A stretch of 26,226 bases of DNA from Oscillospiraceae bacterium. Its GTDB lineage: Bacteria > Bacillota > Clostridia > Oscillospirales > Oscillospiraceae. Below are positions 6,903 through 14,971 of the stretch, one piece after another. The position numbers were made by a program, and so were the translations under genes. The stretch lies in the NCBI GenBank assembly GCA_016292445.1, contig JAEDIN010000017.1, positions 1 through 26,226 on the forward strand, in the 5' to 3' direction. Position 1 is the stretch's first letter. Each line of letters begins with the position of its first letter. The notes below the pieces were generated by a model that saw only the letters and a list, made by a program, of their open reading frames with translations, searched no databases and had not been told where the DNA came from.

Positions 6903-8579
6903 ATGCAGATAAAAAAACGCCTTATTGCTCTTTTGCTGTCGATTTCGATGCTTGTGTCATTATGCGGCTGCGGCATATACGATGTTCTGTTTCCCGACTG
7001 CGCCGAGTTGGCGGCCGAGTCTGTTTTTAATAGTGATGTTATAAGCCGTGAAAACATTGTTCCTTTTGACGATATTAAGTATGTAAGACCTGATATTGCC
7101 GCACTGGAGGCAAAGTCTGAGGAAATCGAGCTGCTGCTGGAAAGCTTCCTTAATGCGAAAGAGGTCGTTTTGGGGCTCAATGAGTATTTTGTCATGTACA
7201 GCAATTTTTACACCATGATGACCCTTGCGAGCATCCGGCATTGTATTGACACCGACGACGGGTTTTATCTTGAGGAGAACAGCTTCTGTAATGAGGCAGT
7301 CGCCGATGTGGACTATTCCACCGACTGTCTGCTGCTTGCCTGCTCGAACTCTTTCTTATCCGATTACCTTGATGAGTTCTACTTTAACGGTCTGCTTTCC
7401 GAGCAGTATTCCGTCACCGACGGCTCGGGCTACACGCCGAGCGATGAGCTTGCAGGGCTTGAACGCAGGGAAGCAGAGCTTGAAAACGACTACTCCGTGC
7501 TCTACAGCAAGTACAGCTCAGACTTCGACAAGGGCTCGTATAAAAAGCACAACAAGGAGATGGGTAAAATCTATGTCGAGCTTATAAAGGTCAGGAACGA
7601 GATTGCAAAGCTGCGCAATGAGGCTTCCTACTGCTTGCTTGCTTACAACAACAACGGCCGTGATTATTCCGCCGATGAACTGTCATCCTATACAGAGGCT
7701 ATCAAAAAAGACATCATTCCGCTTTATAAAGAAGCAGCATCAAGAGGTCTGCTCGACAGCTCCCTGCTTGCAAAGCAAACGGCGGATAAGGCGTTTGCAC
7801 TCATGACGGGCACCGTCCGCGGACTCGATACACGCATTGACGAGGCGCTCGACTATATGCTCGAATACAAGCTCTACAATGTCGAAAGCTCGGACAGGAA
7901 ATACGACCAGTCATATGTTGTGTATCTCGATGACTACAATTCGCCGTTTTTGTACTGTAATCCCACCGGCTACAACGATACCGTTCTTTCCATAGCACAC
8001 GAGTTCGGCCACTATGTTGACGGCTACCTCAATTTCGGCACAAATCCCAGCCTGGATACCTCAGAGATGTTCTCGCAGGGTATGGAATATCTTCTGCTTT
8101 GTAATCTTAATGACAGCGATAGCGCCGATACTCTCACGCGCTACAAAATGCTTGATGTTCTGATGCTGTACGCATTTCAGGCAGCCTTTAACGAGTTTGA
8201 GCAGCGTGCGTACGCATTAGATGACGATGAGCTAAGCCTTGATAAACTCAACTCCATTTTCAGCGAGATCGCAAAGGAATTCGGTTTGGATGAGCAATAC
8301 GGAGACGAGGTCTATACCTATTGGATAGCCATTCCTCACCTGTTCACCTCGCCGTTTTATGTCATCAGCTACTGCGTGTCCGACAGTGCAGCCTTTGAGC
8401 TCTACAATATGGAGCATGAAAAGAAAGACTCGGGACTTGCGATGTATATGAAGCTATTAGACGAATCCACGCACTATGATTTTCTTGAGCTTGTCGATGC
8501 CTGCGGTATGCGCTCACCCATAAGCGCCGACACGGTCAAAGAAATTGCCGATACCCTGTCATCTAAGCTCGGACTTTAA
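6903..8579 (+). CDS. Lipoprotein zinc metallopeptidase, M3-like (HEFGH)
   Basis: A 558-residue exported protein. The N-terminus has a lysine-rich start, a hydrophobic stretch and a lipobox (LCGC, lipidated Cys at residue 23), so it should be anchored on the outer face of the membrane. A zinc site HEFGH at residues 366-370 is followed by SEMFSQGMEYLL about 18 residues later, whose glutamate is the likely third ligand. This gluzincin arrangement resembles M3 oligopeptidases (PepF/thimet type), but overall similarity looks remote and I cannot name a subfamily. Residues 175-245 form a charged, helical, possibly coiled-coil region, as in the M3 N-terminal half. The start at 6903 is eight bases after GGAGG; the TTG immediately before it is less well spaced. 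Confidence 0.8.
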   Translation: MQIKKRLIALLLSISMLVSLCGCGIYDVLFPDCAELAAESVFNSDVISRENIVPFDDIKYVRPDIAALEAKSEEIELLLESFLNAKEVVLGLNEYFVMYSNFYTMMTLASIRHCIDTDDGFYLEENSFCNEAVADVDYSTDCLLLACSNSFLSDYLDEFYFNGLLSEQYSVTDGSGYTPSDELAGLERREAELENDYSVLYSKYSSDFDKGSYKKHNKEMGKIYVELIKVRNEIAKLRNEASYCLLAYNNNGRDYSADELSSYTEAIKKDIIPLYKEAASRGLLDSSLLAKQTADKAFALMTGTVRGLDTRIDEALDYMLEYKLYNVESSDRKYDQSYVVYLDDYNSPFLYCNPTGYNDTVLSIAHEFGHYVDGYLNFGTNPSLDTSEMFSQGMEYLLLCNLNDSDSADTLTRYKMLDVLMLYAFQAAFNEFEQRAYALDDDELSLDKLNSIFSEIAKEFGLDEQYGDEVYTYWIAIPHLFTSPFYVISYCVSDSAAFELYNMEHEKKDSGLAMYMKLLDESTHYDFLELVDACGMRSPISADTVKEIADTLSSKLGL

Positions 8580-8586
8580 AACGCAA

Positions 8587-8617
8587 AAAAGGAGACACCC
8601 TTTCCGTGTCTCCTTTT
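8587..8617. terminator. Bidirectional terminator between the peptidase gene and the activator gene
   Basis: A 12-bp stem (8587-8598 with 8606-8617, loop CCTTTCC) has A-rich and T-rich flanks between two convergent genes. Confidence 0.88.
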
Positions 8618-8636
8618 AATATGCTCAGCTTAGAAA

Positions 8637-9431
8637 TTACTTCTTTGCAAGACCCTTCTGGCGTGCATACTCTGCTGCGCCGAGTGCGCCCATGAGCTGC
8701 GGGTCGGTCTTCAGGTTGACAACCTTCAGCTTCAGAACATGCTCGATTGCTGCCTTCAGGCCATCGTTCTTTGCACAGCCACCGGTCAGGGTGATGCTGT
8801 CGGTTGCGCCGGCCTTCTTTGCCATAACAAAGCAACGCTTTGCAACTGCCATCTCGATACCTGCTGCTATCTCGTCCATGGGCTTGCCTTCGCCGACGAG
8901 GGTGATAACTTCGGACTCAGCGAAAACAGTGCACTGTGCGGTGATGGGGATGACATTCTTTGCAGTCAGTGCGAGCTTGCTGAACTCGGGAAGAGTCATC
9001 TCGAAGGAACGAGCCATTGCCTCGAAGAAACGGCCGGTACCTGCTGCGCACTTATCGTTCATTGCAAAGTTCTTTACGGTGCCGTCGGTGTCTACGGAAA
9101 TACCCTTAACGTCCTGGCCGCCGATGTCGATGATTGCCTTAACTTCGGGGTTGGTGACATGAACGCCCATTGCGTGGCAGCTTATCTCGGAGATGTTCTC
9201 ATCTGCGAAAGGAACCTTGTTACGGCCATAGCCGGTACCTACGAGATAGGAAAGCTCCTTGGAGCTCTTCAGGCCAGCCTTTGCGCTGACTTCTTCCATT
9301 GCTGCTACTGCAGATGCTTCGGAATTGATCTTGCTGCGGATGGTGGTATCTGCTACCATCTTGCCGGTTTCATCAAGAATAACTGCCTTTGTGTAGGTGG
9401 AGCCTACATCACAGCCGCCAAAATACTTCAT
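8637..9431 (-). CDS. 2-hydroxyacyl-CoA dehydratase activator ATPase (HgdC/BadF/BadG family)
   Basis: A 264-residue ASKHA-fold ATPase. The phosphate-binding loop GGCDVGSTYTKAVI is at the N-terminus, IDIGGQDVKG is near residue 101 and LTGGCAKNDGL is near 220. C128 (in KCAAGTGRF) and C167 (in ITAQCTVFAESEVI) match the two cysteines per monomer that bridge the dimer's single [4Fe-4S] cluster in HgdC. These activators use ATP to fire one electron into the partner dehydratase and are needed only in catalytic amounts. The start at 9431 is set by GGAGG eight bases upstream; an in-frame ATG five codons earlier overlaps that site. It is the last gene of the dehydratase-type operon and follows an internal hairpin. 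Confidence 0.92.
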   Translation of the reverse strand: MKYFGGCDVGSTYTKAVILDETGKMVADTTIRSKINSEASAVAAMEEVSAKAGLKSSKELSYLVGTGYGRNKVPFADENISEISCHAMGVHVTNPEVKAIIDIGGQDVKGISVDTDGTVKNFAMNDKCAAGTGRFFEAMARSFEMTLPEFSKLALTAKNVIPITAQCTVFAESEVITLVGEGKPMDEIAAGIEMAVAKRCFVMAKKAGATDSITLTGGCAKNDGLKAAIEHVLKLKVVNLKTDPQLMGALGAAEYARQKGLAKK

Positions 9432-9469
9432 TAGTGTTGCCTCCATAAAAGAAAAAAATCTATCTGTTT

Positions 9470-9497
9470 GCCAACCCTCCGATTTCGGAGGGTTGGC
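9470..9497 (-). terminator. Intercistronic hairpin, possible partial terminator before the activator gene
   Basis: A 13-bp perfect stem with a 2-base central loop sits between the small membrane protein gene and the activator gene. On the minus strand the T-run begins only about ten bases after the stem, so it is more likely an attenuator or an mRNA processing and stability element than a full stop. Confidence 0.6.
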
Positions 9498-9511
9498 GGT
9501 TTAGTTTTTTA

Positions 9512-9721
9512 TTAGACTTCGTCGTACTTGTAGTCGGGGTACTTGTTCATGTCGTAAGGCATCTTGGTCATATCCCTACGAGGCATATTATCGTAGTGGT
9601 TCTTCACGAACGGCTCGAATACATGGAACAAGAACTTACCGTCGAGGTCAAAGAAGAATACTGCGAACAGTGCTGCGTATGCACCTACGCCTATGCCGAG
9701 CAGCTTAGCTATTTTTTTCAT
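9512..9721 (-). CDS. Small single-pass membrane protein, 69 aa, within the dehydratase-type operon
   Basis: No family is recognised. The protein has a lysine start, one hydrophobic helix (LLGIGVGAYAALFAVFFF, about residues 7-24), then a polar tail ending in proline- and tyrosine-rich MPYDMNKYPDYKYDEV. The tail is about 45 residues long and acidic at its end. The ATG at 9721 is preferred because AGGAGG is nine bases upstream; another ATG at 9727 is only three bases from it. It lies 16 bases after the large subunit gene and is followed by a hairpin and the activator gene, so it should be co-expressed with the enzyme. A role as membrane anchor or assembly factor is inference from context only. 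Confidence 0.72.
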   Translation of the reverse strand: MKKIAKLLGIGVGAYAALFAVFFFDLDGKFLFHVFEPFVKNHYDNMPRRDMTKMPYDMNKYPDYKYDEV

Positions 9722-9737
9722 ATTCATTGTCCTCCTA

Positions 9738-11336
9738 TTACCATGTCATGTCGTCGTCGAGCTCGAGGAGGGACGGATCCAAAGGCTCTTCGTGCATGAC
9801 GGTGGACATGTAGTCGTTGATTATACGACGGATCTCAGCACGGGAAACGGTACGGCTGTCGGGAAGTGCGTGCGGCATCCAAATTGCGGGAACATTTCTG
9901 TCACGGAACTCGTCCTCGAACAGTCCGTGTACGCCCTGCATGCCCTTGCACTGCAGCTGGTCATACATCATAACAAAGTCGCAGTTGAAGCGTTCTTTGT
10001 AATCCCACAGCTCGAAGATGTGGTGCATACCGCCGACTGCCATGCGGCGCATGGGAGCCCACATATGGTAGGTTGCTACATCTTCCAGCATATTCTCATA
10101 GGAATCGGTACGGAGGGTCATATCGAACATCAGGGAGTCCATGTTGATGATAACATTCAGTCCCCAGGCGTTGTATGCCCAAGTGCACCAGTTGGAGTAG
10201 TACAGAGGTGCGCAGGACCATGCAATGACTCTGTGACGGGTCTTGGGGAAGGTGTTGATCTTCTTGGAGACACACTTCTCCATGATGGGACGAACCTTTG
10301 CGTCAACCTCGTGCCAGATGGGCAGATCGCCGAACTGGGACTGGTAGATGCGGTACAGTGCCTGAGCAACGCCGTTGATGGGGTAGCTGCTGGTCTTTGC
10401 GGCAACTTCCCACTTCTCCCACTCGAACTTCTGGAGCTCGTTCTGTCTTTCGATGCACTCGCACATGAGGTCGAAATTCATGGGAACGCCGGTCTGCTCC
10501 TCGATGAACTTCCAGCACTTCTCGATGTCCTTCTGGACAAACTTGTTAGCAAGAGGATCGTCGAACTGCATGGGCATCTGCAGAGCATACAGGGGCTTAT
10601 CATTGAACCAGTCCTGCAGGATAGCGGTTGCAACGGAACCGTCGCAAGCCTCGTTACAGGTGATCATGAACGGGCTGTAATCGGGGATATCGTCGAGGAC
10701 GAAGAGACCGGACTCAGCCTGGCACATCGGGCAGGGGTCACCGGGCAGGCCGATGGACTGAACTGCGTCTATGTAGTTATGTACGGTGTGGCTGTTAACA
10801 TGGCAGGTTACGAAGTAAGGAATCATCTCGAGAGAGACTGCCTTGAACTTATCGCTCCAGCCGTAGAACATACCGCCCCAAGTGGTTTCCTTCATAGCCA
10901 TGGTGTGGTACCATGCATCGTTTTTCTTGCCGCCGTGGAGTCTGGTATCGGCGTTGAACATTGACATGAACTGATAGATGGTTGCATTAACCATTGCACG
11001 GTAGTGCCATGCGGATGCTCTCAGAGCCTCGCCGCGCAGACCTTCGAGGCCGCGGTCGAACCAGTGGAGAACGGGCAGATAGGTCTGGCCTACCCAGCGA
11101 TATCTCCAAACGCCCTTTACGAAGTTGATGATGCCGCCGTACTTCATGACGTCCATTACCATGTGCAGGTAATTGTACAGCCAGATGTTGTGGAAGTAGT
11201 AGAAGGTATCCTTTACGCCACGCCACTCTCTGTGCTTGTAAAGACCGGTCTTGGGCAGGTAGTTATCGCCAAGACGACGGCCACCTTCTTCTGCGGTATG
11301 GGGCTTGCCATACCAGAAATCTTTAATGAAACTCAT
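9738..11336 (-). CDS. 2-hydroxyacyl-CoA dehydratase-like large subunit (532 aa, divergent)
   Basis: A 532-residue cytoplasmic protein with remote similarity to the HgdA/HgdB/BcrC fold. The second half shows the expected alternation, with HRVIAWSCAPLYYSNWCTWAYNAWGLNVIIN (about 363-395) and FVMMYDQLQCKGMQG (about 455-470) standing in for the family's substrate and cluster segments. Further cysteines sit in VTCHVNSH, GDPCPMCQAES and MITCNEACDG. The first 150 residues are unusual, very rich in Trp and Tyr, and make it longer than typical alpha subunits (about 480). The start at 11336 is set by AGGAGG seven bases upstream and lies one base after the previous stop; an earlier in-frame ATG falls inside the preceding gene. 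Together with that gene it should form the dehydratase-type heterodimer; the substrate is unknown. Confidence 0.75.
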   Translation of the reverse strand: MSFIKDFWYGKPHTAEEGGRRLGDNYLPKTGLYKHREWRGVKDTFYYFHNIWLYNYLHMVMDVMKYGGIINFVKGVWRYRWVGQTYLPVLHWFDRGLEGLRGEALRASAWHYRAMVNATIYQFMSMFNADTRLHGGKKNDAWYHTMAMKETTWGGMFYGWSDKFKAVSLEMIPYFVTCHVNSHTVHNYIDAVQSIGLPGDPCPMCQAESGLFVLDDIPDYSPFMITCNEACDGSVATAILQDWFNDKPLYALQMPMQFDDPLANKFVQKDIEKCWKFIEEQTGVPMNFDLMCECIERQNELQKFEWEKWEVAAKTSSYPINGVAQALYRIYQSQFGDLPIWHEVDAKVRPIMEKCVSKKINTFPKTRHRVIAWSCAPLYYSNWCTWAYNAWGLNVIINMDSLMFDMTLRTDSYENMLEDVATYHMWAPMRRMAVGGMHHIFELWDYKERFNCDFVMMYDQLQCKGMQGVHGLFEDEFRDRNVPAIWMPHALPDSRTVSRAEIRRIINDYMSTVMHEEPLDPSLLELDDDMTW

Positions 11337-11337
11337 A

Positions 11338-12549
11338 TTACTTGCCCTCCTGAATCTTCTTGATTTCGACAGATTCAACAAATGCCTGGAAGCGGGTACG
11401 GAGCTGTCCGGAAGCGGTGTTTATGTATTCCTTCTCGATGGAGCATACGGGAATACCGAAGTCACGCTGCATGATGAAGCTGTCGATAACGCGCTCGTAG
11501 GACCAGTACTCGCAGAACTTGTTGGAGCAGATGATGATACCGTCTGCCTTGTATTCCTTGACCAGGTCTGCCAGCCTCTGCTTTCTTGCACGCATCTCGT
11601 TCTGGGGCATGAAGCGGGGGCAGTTGGAGGTCTCGAGGTAATGACGGGCAACAGCCTTGAGAGGAGTCTCGCCCTCGCGGATCTCGATAGGCTGACGGGA
11701 CTCGACTGCACCGTAGCAGTAACGGTCGCATACGACCTCTGCGCCGCAGCCCTCGATGAGCTGGGTGAAGTAGGGATCGTCGTTCTCGGAGCCGGCCAGA
11801 ACGACCTTGCAGCGGAACGGCCACTTCTCATCGGGCTTACGGGTCTTGAGCTCCTTAGCGGTCTCACGCAGGTAAGGAAGAATGAGGTACTTGGGGCAAA
11901 CGAGAGACACGAGCTGAATTACATGGAACTCATAGCCGGTGATGGTGGGATTGTCGAGCTTACGATAATCGCCGATCTCGTTGATGAGCTTGCAGACCTC
12001 GTTGTGCTGCTTGATAGCTGCCTTTATCGCCTTGTCGGAAACATCGACGCCGAGGTTTTCCTTCAGCTTGCCGAGGACATGGTACTCGAGCTGATCATGA
12101 TAGTACTGATAGTCGTTCTCGGTGTTCTTAAAGGGAACATCCATAAACTCGCAGAAGAACTTGTCGTTCTCGATGACATTCATATCCTTGACGGAATCGA
12201 GCTTCTTCTGCTGGATGTGTTCCTGGAAGCGGCAGGTGACAGTGCAGGTTTCGGTTGCCATCTGTGCATCAAGGAAGTTGTAGCCGCCCTCGAGAGCGCG
12301 CTCGAAAAGGCTGCGTCCGTAGTGGCATACGCGTGCGGACATGTAATAGGTTGCGATGTCGGGTGAACTGCAGTCCGGTGCTCTGAGGCGAACAGAGAAG
12401 CAGCCGGGCAGGTCGAGAAGTACTTCAGGCATGAAGTAGCAGGTGTAGCCCAGTGCGAGCTTGCCCTCTTCCTTTGCCTTTTTGACCAATTCATTATTGG
12501 CCTCCTTAAGCAAATTCTCGAAATAAATCAGATGCTTGAGATCTCTCAC
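11338..12549 (-). CDS. 2-hydroxyacyl-CoA dehydratase subunit, HgdB-like
   Basis: A 403-residue protein of the 2-hydroxyacyl-CoA dehydratase (HgdB/BcrC/BadD) family. Recognisable family parts are LGYTCYFMPEVLLDLPG near residue 32, RCKVVLAGSENDDPYFTQLIEGCGAEVV around 245-275, ADGIIICSNKFCEYWSYE (about 338-355), and the closing GQLRTRFQAFVE. Cysteines in these segments fit a [4Fe-4S] (or double-cubane) ligand set, but the exact ligands cannot be assigned by eye. The enzymes remove water from an unactivated 2-hydroxyacyl-CoA by a ketyl radical mechanism after ATP-driven reduction by the activator. The start is GTG at 12549 with a G-rich ribosome binding site. It is the first gene of its operon; no CoA-transferase or CoA-ligase gene is nearby. 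Confidence 0.85.
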   Translation of the reverse strand: MRDLKHLIYFENLLKEANNELVKKAKEEGKLALGYTCYFMPEVLLDLPGCFSVRLRAPDCSSPDIATYYMSARVCHYGRSLFERALEGGYNFLDAQMATETCTVTCRFQEHIQQKKLDSVKDMNVIENDKFFCEFMDVPFKNTENDYQYYHDQLEYHVLGKLKENLGVDVSDKAIKAAIKQHNEVCKLINEIGDYRKLDNPTITGYEFHVIQLVSLVCPKYLILPYLRETAKELKTRKPDEKWPFRCKVVLAGSENDDPYFTQLIEGCGAEVVCDRYCYGAVESRQPIEIREGETPLKAVARHYLETSNCPRFMPQNEMRARKQRLADLVKEYKADGIIICSNKFCEYWSYERVIDSFIMQRDFGIPVCSIEKEYINTASGQLRTRFQAFVESVEIKKIQEGK

Positions 12550-12621
12550 GGATAACCCCCCATAACAAAAAATTTTTGGTGTGTTATTTCAGGGCGCAAT
12601 ATGCCCTTCTCATAGCTATAC

Positions 12622-12650
12622 ATTTTATCAAAATGTCATATTATTGTCAA
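12622..12650 (-). promoter_or_regulatory. Strong sigma-A promoter of the dehydratase-type operon
   Basis: On the minus strand, consensus -35 TTGACA (12650-12645) and -10 TAAAAT (12627-12622) are separated by 17 bases. The leader of about 65 bases contains a small hairpin (AGGGC/GCCCT, 12591-12607). Confidence 0.8.
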
Positions 12651-12710
12651 TCGGGTTTAGGCAAGAAAATTAACAATTTAGACAGATTTTATTCATTATC
12701 TGCTATACAA

Positions 12711-13892
12711 TTATATGCGATTTGTCTGAATTTTATAGGTATTTAAAAAATCTTGAATACTTTTCGCACTTGCTGTACAGCTTCCCTGTATCATCTCACT
12801 GCTGCCGCCGCCGCGGCCTGAGATTGCGGAATTTATCTCCTTTGACGCTGCTCTGAGGTCTATGCTGCGGCTGCCGATTATGTATCTGTAACCGGTCTCG
12901 TCGCTGCCGGAAAACACTGCTGCCATGCCGTCGCATTTCGTGACCGCGCCGTTTATCAGCTCACGCAGAGCCGGCTCGTCCAGAACGGAGTCGAAGATAC
13001 AGATGTTGCCTTCGGTCGGCTCAATCGCCTCGGCACGAATAAGCGCAAGAGCTCGGCTGAGCTCGGCATTTTTCTGCTTGAGCTTCTCCTCTTCGGCAAG
13101 TATGCGCTCGACCGCCGCTGCGGTTTCCTCACGCTTTGCAGACAAAAGTACGGATATGGCGGCGTTGTTATCATGAGTGCGGACATAGTTTTCATATGCG
13201 TCAAGACCGCAGAGCATGGTTATCCTCACGCCGTCGCCGCCTCTGCGCCTACGCTCGCTTGATAGAATTTTTATTACCCCGACCTCGGCGGTGCCGGCAA
13301 CATGAGGCGCGCAGCAGGCGCAGACATCGGTGTTTTCTATCTCGACAATGCGTACATTTTCCGTAAGCTCAAGCTTGCTGCGGTATTCAAGTTTTTTGAG
13401 GACCGCGCTGCTGGGAAATGTCGCGGTGACCTTATAGTTTGCGGCAACGGCATAGTTTGCCTTGCGCTCTATCCGAGCAAGCTGCCCGGGTGATAGAAAA
13501 CCGTCAAAATCTATCGTGACAAAATCGCTGCCCATATGGAAGCCGACATTTGAGTACCCGTATTCTTTATGCACAAGCCCCGACACAATATGCTCGCCGG
13601 AGTGATTTTGCATCCTGCGAAATCGTTTTTCCCAATCTATGCGGCAGTCGAATTCGATGCCGGTCTGAATCGGCTGGTTTACATAATGTAATACTTCGCC
13701 GTTTTTCTCGTGGGTATCAAACACCTCAATCTCGCCGATATAACCGCTGTCACCGGCCTGTCCTCCGCCCTCCGGGAAGAAGGCGGTGCGGTCGAGCACT
13801 ACCTCGTATCTGTCCTTGACGGGCTCGCAGGCAAGGACCGTTGCCTTGAAGGATTTCATGTGGCTGTCGATATAATAAAGCTTTTCAGTCAT
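12711..13892 (-). CDS. AlaX-type alanyl-tRNA editing protein with DHHA1 domain
   Basis: A 393-residue free-standing relative of the alanyl-tRNA synthetase editing half, expected to deacylate mischarged Ser- or Gly-tRNA(Ala). The N-terminal barrel carries FFPEGGGQAGDSG (about 38-50). Zinc ligands are H97 and H101 (NHSGEH) and C193/H197 (CCAPH). The segment at about 250-290 is a coiled coil (KREETAAAVERILAEEEKLKQK). The C-terminal part ends with a DHHA1-type glycine loop GRGGGSSEMIQGS (about 359-371). Length fits the long AlaX-L class. The start at 13892 follows GGAGAG; an upstream in-frame ATG lacks a site. It lies 38 bases after the membrane protein gene with no terminator between, so it may share the PadR transcript. 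Confidence 0.88.
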   Translation of the reverse strand: MTEKLYYIDSHMKSFKATVLACEPVKDRYEVVLDRTAFFPEGGGQAGDSGYIGEIEVFDTHEKNGEVLHYVNQPIQTGIEFDCRIDWEKRFRRMQNHSGEHIVSGLVHKEYGYSNVGFHMGSDFVTIDFDGFLSPGQLARIERKANYAVAANYKVTATFPSSAVLKKLEYRSKLELTENVRIVEIENTDVCACCAPHVAGTAEVGVIKILSSERRRRGGDGVRITMLCGLDAYENYVRTHDNNAAISVLLSAKREETAAAVERILAEEEKLKQKNAELSRALALIRAEAIEPTEGNICIFDSVLDEPALRELINGAVTKCDGMAAVFSGSDETGYRYIIGSRSIDLRAASKEINSAISGRGGGSSEMIQGSCTASAKSIQDFLNTYKIQTNRI

Positions 13893-13930
13893 GTTGCACT
13901 CTCCTAAGTTTTTTATAATTATGCAGTGAA

Positions 13931-14575
13931 TCAGCACCGCTTGTCAATCACGAAATACACCGCCAGCAGCACGGCAATGATCAAAACGCTTATGCCGATG
14001 TGCATATTCAGCAGCACCGCATTGGGAAGCAAAACGAACGCGGCAAAGCAGGCTGCGACGATTGCGATTATTCCGACGGCGAAAACGGCTTTTTTCGGCT
14101 TAAAGGAATTTTTGCAGATGTATCCGACAATAAAAAATGCCGCGGCAATGATTGCAATGCCCTCAATCAAATCGGAGGTGCGGACAGTTACAATGTACCA
14201 TGCACCGCCGCTTGAAAGCTGCCGCAGCGGCGCGAAAACCGTCCATATTGCAAGCATGATGATAATGCCGAGCAGTGCGTCGAGAACAAGTGTCGCGAAC
14301 CGCTGTAACGGCGTAAGCTGCGGAACTTCGCAAATGACGCTGTCGCAAAAGGCTTTATAATCGTCTCCAATGACCTCGGCAACGCTCTGTCCTCTGCGCT
14401 CACCCTCAAGAAGCATTTCGTCTATATCGCGGCGCACTATTTCCTGATTTAAGTCACTGATATTTGCCGATCTTATGTAAACCACAATATCGGTCATCAC
14501 ATCGTTGGCTTCCTTGCTCAAGCCAAGCTCAAGCTCGTTGTTCTCATCTCTGAGCTTCCGTGCAACTTTATTCAT
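13931..14575 (-). CDS. DUF1048-like membrane protein paired with PadR regulator
   Basis: A 214-residue protein with a cytoplasmic helical N-terminal half (about residues 1-90: VYIRSANISDLN, IDEMLLEGERRGQSVAEVIGDDYKAFCDSVI) and four or so membrane helices in the second half. The N-terminal pattern, a short helical bundle with GQSVAEVIGDD, is that of DUF1048/DUF1700-type proteins commonly encoded directly after PadR regulators in Firmicutes. The start at 14575 follows GGGAGAGG and overlaps the PadR stop by eight bases, implying translational coupling. The molecular function is unknown; a link to envelope stress or drug response is only inferred from this pairing. Confidence 0.75.
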   Translation of the reverse strand: MNKVARKLRDENNELELGLSKEANDVMTDIVVYIRSANISDLNQEIVRRDIDEMLLEGERRGQSVAEVIGDDYKAFCDSVICEVPQLTPLQRFATLVLDALLGIIIMLAIWTVFAPLRQLSSGGAWYIVTVRTSDLIEGIAIIAAAFFIVGYICKNSFKPKKAVFAVGIIAIVAACFAAFVLLPNAVLLNMHIGISVLIIAVLLAVYFVIDKRC

Positions 14576-14900
14576 TTTCCTCTCCCCCATTTAACAGCTG
14601 ATTTATTGCGCTTTCAAGCTCACGATAGCTTTGCTCAAACTCACAAAGCGCGGTTTTTCCTGCTTCGCTCAAGCGATAATACTTGCGTTTGGGTCCAAGC
14701 TCGCTGGGTCGGTAGTCGGTCATGACAAATCCATTGCGCTCAAGCCGGAGCAGCAGCGGATATATCGTACCCTCGGCGATTTTGCCGAAGCCGTAGCGCA
14801 TGAGCGTCTCAGCTATCTCGTAGCCGTAGGTTTCGCGGCGTGAGATTATCTCGAGTATACAGCCTTCAAGCGTGCCTTTAAGCATTTGTGACGAAATCAT
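14568..14900 (-). CDS. PadR-family transcriptional regulator
   Basis: A 110-residue winged-helix repressor. It shows the full PadR core: MLKGTLEGCILEIISRRETYGYEI, then IAEGTIYPLLLRLERNGFV, then GPKRKYYRLSEAGKTALCEF with a short C-terminal helix. PadR proteins repress their own operons and are released by phenolic or antibiotic-like ligands or by other signals. Here the regulated unit would be this gene, the membrane protein and possibly the AlaX-type gene. The start at 14900 has GAGGTG just upstream, and the promoter is at 14939-14967. The length is typical of the short PadR subgroup. Confidence 0.92.
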   Translation of the reverse strand: MISSQMLKGTLEGCILEIISRRETYGYEIAETLMRYGFGKIAEGTIYPLLLRLERNGFVMTDYRPSELGPKRKYYRLSEAGKTALCEFEQSYRELESAINQLLNGGEENE

Positions 14901-14938
14901 ATTACACCTCTACTTTGCTTTGCATGGTAGCGTGGTAT

Positions 14939-14967
14939 ATTGTAATGCATAATAGTCATGCTGTCAA
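14939..14967 (-). promoter_or_regulatory. Sigma-A promoter of the PadR operon
   Basis: On the minus strand, -35 TTGACA (14967-14962) and -10 TACAAT (14944-14939) are separated by 17 bases. A palindromic ATGCAT lies just before the -10. Confidence 0.78.
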
Positions 14968-14971
14968 GAAA

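Noticed and set aside
8739..9434. Plus-strand open frame (231 codons) opposite the activator gene
   Set aside because: It is a shadow of the HgdC-type gene, whose catalytic motifs and cysteines are intact on the minus strand.
9693..12366. Long plus-strand open frames (423 and 353 codons) opposite the dehydratase subunits
   Set aside because: They result from the codon bias of the minus-strand genes. The translations are low in complexity and match nothing, while the minus-strand genes have clear families and AGGAGG sites.
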